Below are positions 26,620 through 35,028 of a stretch of DNA of 53,761 nt, in pieces. The DNA lies in contig NZVC01000047.1 of NCBI GenBank assembly GCA_002701395.1, positions 1 through 53,761 of the forward strand. The letters run 5' to 3'. Each line of letters starts with the position of its first letter. Positions within the stretch are counted from its first letter, which is position 1. The notes beneath the pieces are model-generated. The model did no database searches. It was not told the DNA's origin and saw nothing but the letters and a program-made list of their open reading frames with translations. Both the position numbers and the translations under genes were made by a program. The DNA is from Maritimibacter sp. (lineage in GTDB: Bacteria > Pseudomonadota > Alphaproteobacteria > Rhodobacterales > Rhodobacteraceae).

Positions 26620-27653
26620 CGGGAACGATCGAGGCGAGAGGCGTGGATGTGGTGTTCACGTCCGGCATTGGCGGCCGGGTTCGCAAAGCGGCCCTAAGCG
26701 ACGTGTCGCTTTCCGTGGGAGGCGCGCAGCCGTCGATCACCGCCGTGGTCGGCGAAAGCGGCAGCGGCAAGACGACGCTGACGCGGCTGCTGCTTGGCTT
26801 TCAGTCCGCCACCTCGGGCGAGGTGTTGTACAACGGCCAGCCCACGAGTGCGCTTTCCGGAAGCGATCTCAGGATGTTCCGGCATGACGTTCAGGCAATC
26901 TTTCAGGATCCGTTCGAGGCCTTCAATCCGTTTTATAAGGTGGAACATCCGCTTGTGACGCCGTTGCGGACCTTCGGGCTGGCGCGGTCGCGGGACGAGG
27001 CGTTGCACCTTGTCGAGCAGGCGATGGAGACCGTCGGCCTGCGCCCGCAGGAAACCATCGGAAAGTACCCGCACCAGCTGTCGGGCGGACAGCGCCAGCG
27101 GATCATGATCGCGCGGTCGCTGGCGCTGCGGCCGTCGGTGATCCTTGCGGACGAGCCGGTCAGCATGGTGGATGCCTCGCTGCGGTCGACCATCCTCGAG
27201 ATGCTGTGGAAGCTGAACCGAGACCAAGGCATCGCGCTGATCTACGTGACGCACGATCTGACCACCGCCTATCAGGTGGCCGAGACCATCCTTGTTCTTT
27301 ACGGCGGCCAGATCATGGAGATCGGCGCGGCGGAAGAGGTCATCCACCGTCCGCGCCACCCCTATACCCGTGCGCTGATCGACGCGGTGCCATCCCCGGA
27401 CCCCTCGGTCGACTGGAACCTTGGCGACGGCACCGACATCGGCGACACCCACAACCTTCCCGACGCCGGGTGCCCGTTCGCACCCCGTTGCGCCAGCGCG
27501 CACGACCGGTGCCGAGCCAAGCGGCCCCCGCTGTTCGATACCGATCCGCTGCGGGCCTCGGCCTGCTGGCTGGACGAAACGGATGCCCACACCACGGGGG
27601 CCGAGATCCAGCGCCGCGCGGCAGGGGCCAGTGCGGCGGTGGCGGCCGAATGA
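26616..27653 (+). CDS. ABC importer ATPase, DppF/OppF type
   Basis: 345 residues. Walker A GESGSGKTT near residue 48, Q-loop IFQDPFEAFNP, signature LSGGQRQR near residue 154, Walker B VILADEPVSMVD and H-loop VTHD. The C-terminal oligopeptide-class extension has the cysteine set AGCPFAPRCASAHDRC near residue 278. The start overlaps the stop of the DppD-type gene (ATGA). It completes a heterodimeric transport ATPase. Confidence 0.92.
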   Translation: MTGTIEARGVDVVFTSGIGGRVRKAALSDVSLSVGGAQPSITAVVGESGSGKTTLTRLLLGFQSATSGEVLYNGQPTSALSGSDLRMFRHDVQAIFQDPFEAFNPFYKVEHPLVTPLRTFGLARSRDEALHLVEQAMETVGLRPQETIGKYPHQLSGGQRQRIMIARSLALRPSVILADEPVSMVDASLRSTILEMLWKLNRDQGIALIYVTHDLTTAYQVAETILVLYGGQIMEIGAAEEVIHRPRHPYTRALIDAVPSPDPSVDWNLGDGTDIGDTHNLPDAGCPFAPRCASAHDRCRAKRPPLFDTDPLRASACWLDETDAHTTGAEIQRRAAGASAAVAAE

Positions 27654-28492
27654 TCGTCGATGCGCACTGCCACGTCTGGCGCCGCTGGCCCTACGAGCCG
27701 CCGGTGCCGGACCCGGGGACCCGGGCGGGCGTGGATCAGCTTGTGTGGCACATGGACCGGAACGGCGTCGATCATGCGGTGGTGATCGCGGCGGCAATCG
27801 GTGACAATCCAGACAACGCCGCCGACGCCTTTGCCGCGGCGGCGGCGCATCCCGGTCGGCTGACGGTGTTTCCCGATCTCGAATGCCGCTGGTCGCCCAC
27901 GTTCCGCACGCCGGGAGCGGTGGACCGCTTGCGTGCGGCGCTGGATCGTTGGGACATGCGCGGGTTTACCACCTACCTGACCGAAGAAGAGGATGGCGAC
28001 TGGCTTACGGGGGACGACGCCGCGCCGTTCTTCGCCCTTGCGGAACAGCGGGGACTGATCGCCAGCCTGTCGCTGATGCCGCATCACCTTGACGCCTGCG
28101 CGACGCTGGCGCGCCGCCATCCCGGCCTGACCATCCTGTTGCACCACCACTGCCACTTCGGCCCCCGCAGCGCGACCACGCGGCAGGACCGCCCGCTGGC
28201 CCATGCGATCGCGTCGTGCGGCAACGTGTTCGTCAAGCTGTCGGGGCAGGGCAACGTGGCCGGCGCGGACGAGGAATACCCCTATCCCGACCTCGACTGG
28301 CTGCGCGCGATGATGGTCGAGCTGTTTCCCGGCCGTGTCGTCTGGGGGTCGGATTTCCCGGTGTCTTCCCGGCACACGACATACCGCCAAAGCATGAACG
28401 CCGTGCTGCGCCATACCCCGCTGACCTCGGCGGGACGCGAAGCGGCGATGGGCGGGACGATGGCGCGCCTGCTTGGGCTGTCGCAAGGCTGA
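27650..28492 (+). CDS. amidohydrolase family 2 protein, possible sugar-acid lactonase
   Basis: 280 residues, metal-dependent TIM barrel. The N-terminal HxH is in DAHCHVW (His6, His8), further metal-site candidates are LLHHHCHFG near residue 163, and the final catalytic Asp is in VWGSDFPVSS near residue 230. Family members include L-rhamnono- and L-fuconolactonases and decarboxylases such as ACMSD. Next to an L-rhamnonate-dehydratase homologue and a dehydrogenase, hydrolysis of the aldonolactone to the aldonate is the best guess. The start overlaps the ATPase stop (ATGA); it is the last gene of the operon. Confidence 0.8.
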   Translation: MIVDAHCHVWRRWPYEPPVPDPGTRAGVDQLVWHMDRNGVDHAVVIAAAIGDNPDNAADAFAAAAAHPGRLTVFPDLECRWSPTFRTPGAVDRLRAALDRWDMRGFTTYLTEEEDGDWLTGDDAAPFFALAEQRGLIASLSLMPHHLDACATLARRHPGLTILLHHHCHFGPRSATTRQDRPLAHAIASCGNVFVKLSGQGNVAGADEEYPYPDLDWLRAMMVELFPGRVVWGSDFPVSSRHTTYRQSMNAVLRHTPLTSAGREAAMGGTMARLLGLSQG

Positions 28493-29611
28493 TCAGGGGA
28501 TCTCCAACTCGCGCACCAGATCGGCGTCCAGCGCGACGCCCAGCCCCGGAGCCGAGGAAACGGGCAGGGTGCCGTCTTCGACCATCAGTCCGGAGCGCAC
28601 GAGCCCGTCAAAATGGGGGCTTTCGTCGAACTGCACCTCGAGGGTCAGGAAATTAGCCAGCGTGGCGGACACCGCGACGCTGGCCGCGTGGCACACCGGC
28701 CCGGTCGGGTTATGGGGCGCGACGTGCTGACCGGCCGTCGCGGCAAGGTCCGCTACCGCGCGCGTCGGTCCGAGGCCGCCGATGTACTTCACGTCGGGCA
28801 TCAGCACGTCATAATGCCCACCCTCGATATGGGGCCGCATCTCGGCAAGGTTCAGGCACCCCTCCAGACCCGCCATTCGCACCCCGCGTCGCGCGGCCTC
28901 TTGCTTGAGCGCGCGCAGGACGCGGTTGTGCGCGGGCGCCTCCGGCACCGGGCATTCCAGCCAGAACAGTTCCATCTCTGCGGCGGCCGCCAGTACGCGG
29001 AATGCCGTCGGCTCGTCTAACCGCCAGTGACAGTCCACCAGCACCCGCGCGCCGTTGCCCATCTCGGCGCAGACCGCCGCGATACAGTCCAGTCCCGCCG
29101 CGACCCGTCCGCCCTCGGTCATCCGGTCGCCGTCGCCCACGCCGTCGAAGGGGGCGATTTTCACATGGGTGAAACCCGCGTCGCGCGCCAGCCGGGCCGA
29201 GTCCGCAAAGCCCTCGGGGGTCCGGTCCCGCGTACGACGGTTGATGTTGGCGTAGGCCGCAACCCTGTCGCGCCGCGCGCCGCCCAGAAGGGCTGTCACG
29301 GGCTGGCCCAACCGATGCCCCTGCGCGTCCCACAGCGCCTGCTCCGTGGCGCTTGCGACCGCGTTCTGAAGCAGTCCGCCTTGTGGCGGCTCGGACAGCA
29401 CCGGGACGCTGTTCGGCAGCGCGGGCTTGCCGCGCAGACGCTCGGCAAGCGACTTGGCGTGCGCCTTCAGCGCTGCCCCTCCGCCGTTGACCGAAGCCTC
29501 GCCGATCCCGGTCACGCCATCCGAGCAAACAAGTTCGATAAAGGTCCACTCCGTCTTGTCGCTGATGCGAAGGACCCGGCAACGCAGGTCCGCGATGGTG
29601 GCAACGGTCAT
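28493..29611 (-). CDS. mandelate racemase/muconate lactonizing family enzyme (acid-sugar dehydratase-like)
   Basis: 372 residues, enolase superfamily, mandelate-racemase subgroup. The second-strand motif reads HVKIAP (single Lys, with His where many have Lys), metal ligands are Asp in VDCHW, Glu in WLECP and Glu in GLEGC, and the Asp-His base pair is in MPDVKY and APHNPTG, followed by EVQFDES. These catalyse proton abstraction next to a carboxylate, usually dehydrating aldonates. GGGAGGAG precedes the ATG at 29611. The gene diverges from a TctCBA transporter and ends against the stop of the 27650 gene; sharing the divergent promoter region, it probably acts on the acid imported by TctCBA. Confidence 0.87.
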   Translation of the reverse strand: MTVATIADLRCRVLRISDKTEWTFIELVCSDGVTGIGEASVNGGGAALKAHAKSLAERLRGKPALPNSVPVLSEPPQGGLLQNAVASATEQALWDAQGHRLGQPVTALLGGARRDRVAAYANINRRTRDRTPEGFADSARLARDAGFTHVKIAPFDGVGDGDRMTEGGRVAAGLDCIAAVCAEMGNGARVLVDCHWRLDEPTAFRVLAAAAEMELFWLECPVPEAPAHNRVLRALKQEAARRGVRMAGLEGCLNLAEMRPHIEGGHYDVLMPDVKYIGGLGPTRAVADLAATAGQHVAPHNPTGPVCHAASVAVSATLANFLTLEVQFDESPHFDGLVRSGLMVEDGTLPVSSAPGLGVALDADLVRELEIP

Positions 29612-29690
29612 GGATTCTCCTCCCTCATGATCTGTCGTCCCGTGCGCCAGCGTCGCTGTCCGCCGGTGCATCTTCAACGGGCTTCCGCCA

Positions 29691-29734
29691 TTGGTCCAGA
29701 CAATTTTCTGGACATTTGAAATTGGTTGGACCAG
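29691..29734. promoter_or_regulatory. paired FadR/FCD-GntR-type operators
   Basis: TTGGTTGGACCAG (29722-29734) contains the perfect TGGT-N3-ACCA palindrome typical of FCD-type GntR regulators. TTGGTCCAGACAA (29691-29703) is a degenerate copy, and TCCAGA (29695-29700) with TCTGGA (29707-29712) forms another inverted repeat. They occupy the 163-base divergent region between the dehydratase and the TctC gene. The GntR gene at 32813, last in the transporter operon, is the obvious candidate to bind them. Confidence 0.6.
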
Positions 29735-29774
29735 TCTCCGGCCCCAGGGAGCGAGAAATCAGGGAGGAACCAAG

Positions 29775-30749
29775 ATGTTCACGCGCCAAATTGGCTATGC
29801 GACCCGCGCCTGCGTGGCGGCGGCACTGTTGGGAACCGTTTCGACCGGGGCGGCTGTGCTGCCAGCCGGTGCACAGGAGTTTCCGGCCGAACCCATCGAG
29901 ATCATCGTGCCGTTCAAGCCGGGCGGGCGCACCGACGCCGTCGCGCGGCTTCTGGCCGAGAAGATTCAGGAGAACGGCTGGCTGTCGCAGCCCATGGCCA
30001 TCGTGAACGCCGATGGCGGGGCGGGGGCGAACGCCGTCAACCGGATGCGTCGCGCCGAGACCGACGGGCACACGATCGTCCACTGGCACCATCAGTCGCT
30101 GATCGCGATGGCGATGGACCTTGGCGACTTCGGCCTCGACGACTTCAAGTCCATCGGTTTCACCGGCGGGGGAAGCCCCTTGTGGGCGGTGCGCGCCGAT
30201 TCCGAGTTCCAGACCTTCGAGGACCTCGTGACCTACCTCAAGGACAACCCGCGCGGTCTGGTCGAGGCCGTGGGGATTGGCAGCATTCCGCATTTCGTCG
30301 GCGCCATGCTGGCGAAGGAAGCCGGGTTCGAGACCCGCTATGTCACCGCCAACAGCGGAGCCGACCGGCTGAGGATGCTGCTGGGGGGCACGGCCGACAT
30401 CGCGCTGTTCGCGGCGTCGGAATACACCGCGCAGGGCGAGGGGCTGCGGGCGCTGGTCTATTTCGGGCCGGAACGTCTGCCCAGCCTGCCGGACGTGCCG
30501 ACGGCGCGGGAACTGGGGTATGACGTGGCATGGGCCAACCCGAACTGGTGGCTTGCGCCCGCCGACACGCCGGATGCGGCTGTGGCCGAACTCGCCTCGG
30601 CGCTGGAGAAGGCGATCGCTGACCCCGAGATCCAGACGTGGTTCGCCGAGAACACGCTACAGCCCTACTGGACGCCGGGCGATGCGGCGATGGCCGAGTC
30701 CGAAAAGCTGCTGGAGCAGCTCGAAGCGGTGGCCGCCACCATCCAGTAG
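29775..30749 (+). CDS. TctC/Bug-family binding protein of a tripartite tricarboxylate transporter
   Basis: 324 residues with a signal peptide (MFTRQIGYATRA, hydrophobic core, cleavage after LPAGAQ). The mature start FPAEPIEIIVPFKPGGRTDAVAR, key part VPFKPGGRTD, is the family hallmark; it binds carboxylates in a closed cleft by water-mediated contacts. GGGAGG precedes the ATG at 29775. Arg in GGRTD replaces the more common Gly-Ser/Thr context (GGxxD), which may reflect a charged ligand such as a sulfated acid; that is inference. Confidence 0.9.
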   Translation: MFTRQIGYATRACVAAALLGTVSTGAAVLPAGAQEFPAEPIEIIVPFKPGGRTDAVARLLAEKIQENGWLSQPMAIVNADGGAGANAVNRMRRAETDGHTIVHWHHQSLIAMAMDLGDFGLDDFKSIGFTGGGSPLWAVRADSEFQTFEDLVTYLKDNPRGLVEAVGIGSIPHFVGAMLAKEAGFETRYVTANSGADRLRMLLGGTADIALFAASEYTAQGEGLRALVYFGPERLPSLPDVPTARELGYDVAWANPNWWLAPADTPDAAVAELASALEKAIADPEIQTWFAENTLQPYWTPGDAAMAESEKLLEQLEAVAATIQ

Positions 30750-30755
30750 CCCAAA

Positions 30756-30787
30756 GGCGCGGCGCGGGGGCATGACGCCGCCGCGCC
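30756..30787 (+). terminator. GC-rich hairpin after the TctC gene
   Basis: GGCGCGGCG (30756-30764) and CGCCGCGCC (30779-30787) form a 9-base stem with a 14-base loop just after the TctC stop and before the TctB gene. It lacks a T-run and resembles the hairpins after the other three leading binding-protein genes in this window. Confidence 0.5.
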
Positions 30788-30818
30788 GCCGTCCGCACCA
30801 GTTTGAAAGGCCCATCTG

Positions 30819-31322
30819 ATGACCTCTGCCCGCAAAACCGCCCTAGGCGATCTTGCGCTGTGCGCTGCGGTCGCGGCTGGCGCGGCGGTTCTGCTGATCG
30901 GGGCCGCCAGTCTGCCGCCGCCGCGCTTCGATCCGCTTGGCTCGGCCGCGCTGCCGCGTGGACTGGCGGTGATCATGCTGGCCTTCGCGGCCTGGATCGC
31001 CCTGGGCGCCGTCCGCCGGCTGGCGCGGCCCGGCATGGCCGAGACACCGCCCGCCGACCTCGACACGGCGACGACAACAGAGACCACGGCGAACCCCTTG
31101 CGCGGGGTCATCGTGTTCGCGGCGCTCGTCGCCTTCGTGGCCGCGCTGGACATCTTCCGGCTGCCGCTGGTGGTTGCCGCGACGGGGTTCATGGTGATCA
31201 CCGGCCTCGTGATTGCCGGACCCAGCCTGCGCAGCGGCGTGATCTACGGCCTGTTCGGCTTTGCCCTGTCCGCGCTGCTGACGTGGGTGATGTCTTCGTT
31301 CCTTTTTGTGAGTTTCGGCTGA
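30819..31322 (+). CDS. TctB small membrane subunit of a tripartite tricarboxylate transporter
   Basis: 167 residues with four hydrophobic segments, two at the N-terminal third and two after a polar, threonine-rich cytoplasmic loop (residues 72-95). The FDPLGSAALPRGLA segment near residue 37 is typical of TctB. Its place between the TctC and TctA genes confirms the assignment. The small subunit is needed for transport but its mechanism is poorly known. Confidence 0.85.
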   Translation: MTSARKTALGDLALCAAVAAGAAVLLIGAASLPPPRFDPLGSAALPRGLAVIMLAFAAWIALGAVRRLARPGMAETPPADLDTATTTETTANPLRGVIVFAALVAFVAALDIFRLPLVVAATGFMVITGLVIAGPSLRSGVIYGLFGFALSALLTWVMSSFLFVSFG

Positions 31323-31325
31323 CCC

Positions 31326-32816
31326 ATGATTGCCGCATTCGACGCCCTCTTCACCCTGTCCAACCTCGTGCTTCTGTGCGCGGGGGTCGGGCTGGGCATA
31401 GTGGTCGGGGCCATCCCCGGTCTTACCGCGACGATGCTGATCGCGCTGACCCTGCCGCTGACCTTCCACATGGAACCGGTCAGCGCCATCACGCTGCTGA
31501 TCGGCGAGTACGTCGGCGGGATCTCGGGCGGGCTGATCACGTCCATTCTGCTGCGAATGCCCGGCACGCCGGCGTCCATCGTGACCACTTTCGACGGCTA
31601 TCCGATGACGCTGAACAATCAGGCGGAACGCGCGCTTGCCCTTGGGATCGCCGCGTCAGTCGCCGGTGGCATCATCTCGTGGATGTTCCTTGCGGGCATG
31701 TCGCCGGCGCTGGCGCGCTTCGCCTTGCAGTTCGGGCCGTGGGAATACTTCACGCTTGTGCTGATGGCGCTGGTCATGCTGGCTGTTCTGGCGCAGGGGT
31801 CGCTGGCCAAGGGACTTCTGGGCGCAGCGTTGGGCATGGCCTTTGCGCTGCCGGGGATCGACAGTTCGACGGGGCAGTCCCGCCTGACATTCGGACAAAG
31901 CGAGTTGTTGGGCGGTTTCGGCCTGTTGCCGGTGCTGATCGGCGCCTTCGCCATCAGTCAAGTGCTGCGCGACGTCTCGCGGCCATCCGACATGGGCCGG
32001 ATGCGTCTGCCGGACCGCAGGCTTCCCCTATACCGCGGCGACGTGGCGCGTCACGGGCCGAACGCGCTGCGGTCCTCGGTGATCGGTACGTGGATCGGTC
32101 TGCTGCCCGGCATCGGCGGCAATATCGCGGCCCTTGTGTCCTACAGCACCGCCAAACAGGTCTCGCAACAGCCCGAGCAGTTCGGCAAGGGGCACGAGCC
32201 CGGTGTGGTCGCCGCAGAGGCCGCCAACAACGCTTCGATCGGCGGGGCGCTTATCCCGCTGATCACGATGGGGATTCCCGGCAGCGTCACCGAGGCGATC
32301 CTGATCGGCGCGCTGACCATCCACAACCTTCAGCCCGGTCCGCTGCTGTTCCAAAACTCGCCGGAGATCGCCTATGGCATCATCGCCGCGTACCTTGTGG
32401 CGAACGTGGTCATGATGCTGGTGATGTGGGGGGCGGTCCGGTGGATCGCGCAGGTCGTGCGATTGCCGCAGGCGGGGCTTCTGGGCGCAATCCTCGTGTT
32501 CTGCGTGGTGGGATCCTATGCCATCAACTCGAACTTCACCGATGTCTGGGTGATGATCGCCTTCGGGGTCATCGGGCTGGGGCTGGAGGCGGCGAAGGTG
32601 CCCTTGGGGCCGTTCGTGATCGGCTTCGTGCTAAGCCCCATCGCGGAAGAACAGCTGCGCGCGTCGCTGATGATGACGGACGGCGACGTGACGCAGATCC
32701 TGTATCGTCCGTGGGCGATGGCCTTCCTCGTCGTCTCTGTGCTGACGGTCTTCTGGCCGGCGCTTGCATCGCGTATGGGCGCACGGTCACGCGAAAAGAA
32801 GGAAGCCCGACAATGA
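31326..32816 (+). CDS. TctA large membrane subunit of a tripartite tricarboxylate transporter
   Basis: 496 residues, about 11-12 membrane segments. Two related glycine-rich repeats mark the TctA fold: GIVVGAIPGLTATM near residue 24 and LLPGIGGNIAALVSY near residue 258, with EYVGGISGGLITSILLRMPGTP shortened to SGGLITSILL near residue 67. It starts 4 bases after the TctB stop and its own stop overlaps the GntR start. Together with TctB and TctC it takes up a carboxylate using the ion gradient. Confidence 0.93.
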   Translation: MIAAFDALFTLSNLVLLCAGVGLGIVVGAIPGLTATMLIALTLPLTFHMEPVSAITLLIGEYVGGISGGLITSILLRMPGTPASIVTTFDGYPMTLNNQAERALALGIAASVAGGIISWMFLAGMSPALARFALQFGPWEYFTLVLMALVMLAVLAQGSLAKGLLGAALGMAFALPGIDSSTGQSRLTFGQSELLGGFGLLPVLIGAFAISQVLRDVSRPSDMGRMRLPDRRLPLYRGDVARHGPNALRSSVIGTWIGLLPGIGGNIAALVSYSTAKQVSQQPEQFGKGHEPGVVAAEAANNASIGGALIPLITMGIPGSVTEAILIGALTIHNLQPGPLLFQNSPEIAYGIIAAYLVANVVMMLVMWGAVRWIAQVVRLPQAGLLGAILVFCVVGSYAINSNFTDVWVMIAFGVIGLGLEAAKVPLGPFVIGFVLSPIAEEQLRASLMMTDGDVTQILYRPWAMAFLVVSVLTVFWPALASRMGARSREKKEARQ

Positions 32817-33517
32817 GCCCCCTCGACCTGCCCGGCGGCGGGCGCCTGTACATGCGGATCGCCCAGAAACTGGCCGACGACATCGCTGCGGGCCGATACC
32901 GTACCGGCGAACGCCTGCCGCCCGAACGCGACCTTGCCGTCAGCCTTCAGGTCAGCCGCACCACCGTGCGCGAGGCGCTGCTGGCGCTGGAAATCATGCG
33001 CCAGATCGAGATCCGCACCGGCGCGGGCGTGTTCGTCCTGCCCGAGGCCATGCGCGAGCCCGTGCCCGCCCGGCAGGTCGCCACGGGCGAGACCGGCCCG
33101 TGGGAACAGCTCGAGGCGCGGCGCGCGATCGAGGGACAGGTCGCCTATCTTGCCGCCGAGCGCGCGGACGAGGCGCAGATCGCGGAGATGGAACGCCTGA
33201 TCGACGAGTCCGAGGCGGCGCTGGACGACGTCCCGCGGTTCGACGCGGTCGATGCGGAATTCCATGCCGCCATCGCGCGGGCCGCCGGGAACGCCCTGCT
33301 GGAAGAATACGTCGCCCACCTGTGGTCCATGCGCGGCGGCCCGATGTGGGCGCGCTGGTACGACCAGACCCGCAACATCCAAAACCGCCGCCGCAGCGTC
33401 GAGGATCACCGCGCCATCCTGCGCGCCATCATCCGACAGCGCCCCGATGCCGCGATGACCGCGATGAAGTCGCACCTCGACGTGCTGGCCGAGCGGTTCC
33501 ACGCTCTGAACCTCTGA
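32813..33517 (+). CDS. GntR-family transcriptional regulator (FCD domain)
   Basis: 234 residues. The winged helix-turn-helix covers roughly residues 12-78 (LADDIAAGRY, GERLPPERDLA, SRTTVREALLAL, RTGAGVFV), followed by an FCD ligand domain with DAEFHAAIARAAGN near residue 147 and EDHRAILRAI and KSHLD supplying metal-binding His. The start overlaps the tctA stop (ATGA). It probably senses the imported acid or a product and controls the divergent promoters at 29612-29774 through the TGGT-N3-ACCA site. Confidence 0.9.
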   Translation: MSPLDLPGGGRLYMRIAQKLADDIAAGRYRTGERLPPERDLAVSLQVSRTTVREALLALEIMRQIEIRTGAGVFVLPEAMREPVPARQVATGETGPWEQLEARRAIEGQVAYLAAERADEAQIAEMERLIDESEAALDDVPRFDAVDAEFHAAIARAAGNALLEEYVAHLWSMRGGPMWARWYDQTRNIQNRRRSVEDHRAILRAIIRQRPDAAMTAMKSHLDVLAERFHALNL

Positions 33518-33560
33518 CCGTGACCTACTGACGACCCGAAAGACAACCGAGGAGCCTTCC

Positions 33561-35024
33561 GTGACCCAGCGACCCGATATCGTCATGATCGTGACCGACC
33601 AGCAGAGATACGACACGATCCGCGCGTTGGGCGCGTCGCACATGGACACGCCCAACATCGACCGCCTTGCGGAAACCGGGGTGTCCTTCTCCGAGTGCCA
33701 CGTCACCGCGCCGTCCTGCGTGCCGTGCCGGGCGAGCCTGTTCACCGGCTATTATCCCCACACCAACGGGGTGGTGGCGAACGGGCAGCCTTGGAACCGT
33801 ACATGGGTCTCGGATCTTGCGGCGGCGGGGTATCACTGTGTGAACATCGGGAAGATGCACACCATCCCCTACGACGCCAAGGCGGGTTTCCATGAACGCT
33901 ATGTGGTCGAGAACAAGGACCGCTTCATGGAGGGGCGCTGGTTCTTCGACGAATGGGACAAGGCGCTTGCGGCGCACGGGCTGAAAAAGCAGCAGCGGGT
34001 GGAATACCGCAAGCGCGACGATTACCGCGACCGGCTGGGGGCCTTTACCTGGGACCTGCCGCCGCAGCTTCAGTCAGACAATTTCGTGGGCGGTATGGCA
34101 CGGTGGTGGCTTGAGACGAAGCCGGTGAAAGAGCCGCTTTTCATGGTCATCGGCTTTCCCGGGCCGCACCCGCCCTATGACCCGACGCCGGAAATCGCAG
34201 AGAAGTACATGGCCCGCGACGTCCCCTTGCCCGAGGTGACAGAGGCCGAGATGCAGGCGCTGCACCCGGTGTTCAAGGAAAAACGCAAGCACGACGTCGA
34301 GGTGGACCACGATTCCGTGGCGTGGAAGCTTGATCCGACGCGGGAAGAACTGCACCGAATGCGCGCCTACTACTATGCCAACGTCGAGATGATCGACCGC
34401 GAGGTCGGTGCGATCATGGACACGCTGGAGGCGCGGGGGAACCTGGACAACACCATCGTCATCTTCACGTCCGACCACGGCGATTGTCTGGGCGATCACG
34501 GGCTGATCCAGAAGTGGGCGCCCTACGACGAGGTGACGCGCGTGCCTCTGATCGTCAGCGCGCCGGGGCGGTTCGAGGGCGGGCGCTCTGTGGATGCGCT
34601 GGTGCAGTTCTTCGATCTGGGGCCCACGATCCTGGAATGGGCCGGGGTCACGCCGGATGCGACATTCGAGGCGCAATCGCTGAACCCCGCGCTGGAGGGC
34701 GCGCCGTTCGAGGGGCGCAGCCACGTGTTCTGCGAACAGGGCGGCGACGTGAACCTGACGGGGGCCGAGTACCTGACGATGGTGCGGTCGCGCACCCACA
34801 AGCTGGTGCACTTCAAGGGGATGGAACAGGGACAGCTGTTCGATCTGCAGGCCGACCCGCGAGAGACGGATGATCGGTGGGACGACCCCGCGTGTGCCGG
34901 GGTGCGTGCCGATCTGATGGGGGTCCTGATGAACTGGCATATCGAGAGTGCGGTGCATACCAAAAACGCACGGCGACGGATCGTCTCGCACGGCGGGCCG
35001 GACAACATACAGGACGGGGGCTGA
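33561..35024 (+). CDS. Cys-type sulfatase (family S1), cytoplasmic
   Basis: 487 residues. Metal Asp in VTDQQRYDT, activation site CVPCR (Cys53), catalytic Lys/His in NIGKMHT near residue 97 and DHGDCLGDHG near residue 303. The fourth motif position is Cys where Ser or Ala is usual, leaving two cysteines in the activation loop. No signal peptide is present. It follows the GntR gene by 43 bases and is probably the last gene of the TctCBA unit, so it likely desulfates the imported carboxylate. It converges tail to tail on the FGE gene. Confidence 0.92.
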   Translation: MTQRPDIVMIVTDQQRYDTIRALGASHMDTPNIDRLAETGVSFSECHVTAPSCVPCRASLFTGYYPHTNGVVANGQPWNRTWVSDLAAAGYHCVNIGKMHTIPYDAKAGFHERYVVENKDRFMEGRWFFDEWDKALAAHGLKKQQRVEYRKRDDYRDRLGAFTWDLPPQLQSDNFVGGMARWWLETKPVKEPLFMVIGFPGPHPPYDPTPEIAEKYMARDVPLPEVTEAEMQALHPVFKEKRKHDVEVDHDSVAWKLDPTREELHRMRAYYYANVEMIDREVGAIMDTLEARGNLDNTIVIFTSDHGDCLGDHGLIQKWAPYDEVTRVPLIVSAPGRFEGGRSVDALVQFFDLGPTILEWAGVTPDATFEAQSLNPALEGAPFEGRSHVFCEQGGDVNLTGAEYLTMVRSRTHKLVHFKGMEQGQLFDLQADPRETDDRWDDPACAGVRADLMGVLMNWHIESAVHTKNARRRIVSHGGPDNIQDGG

Positions 35025-35028
35025 CGGG

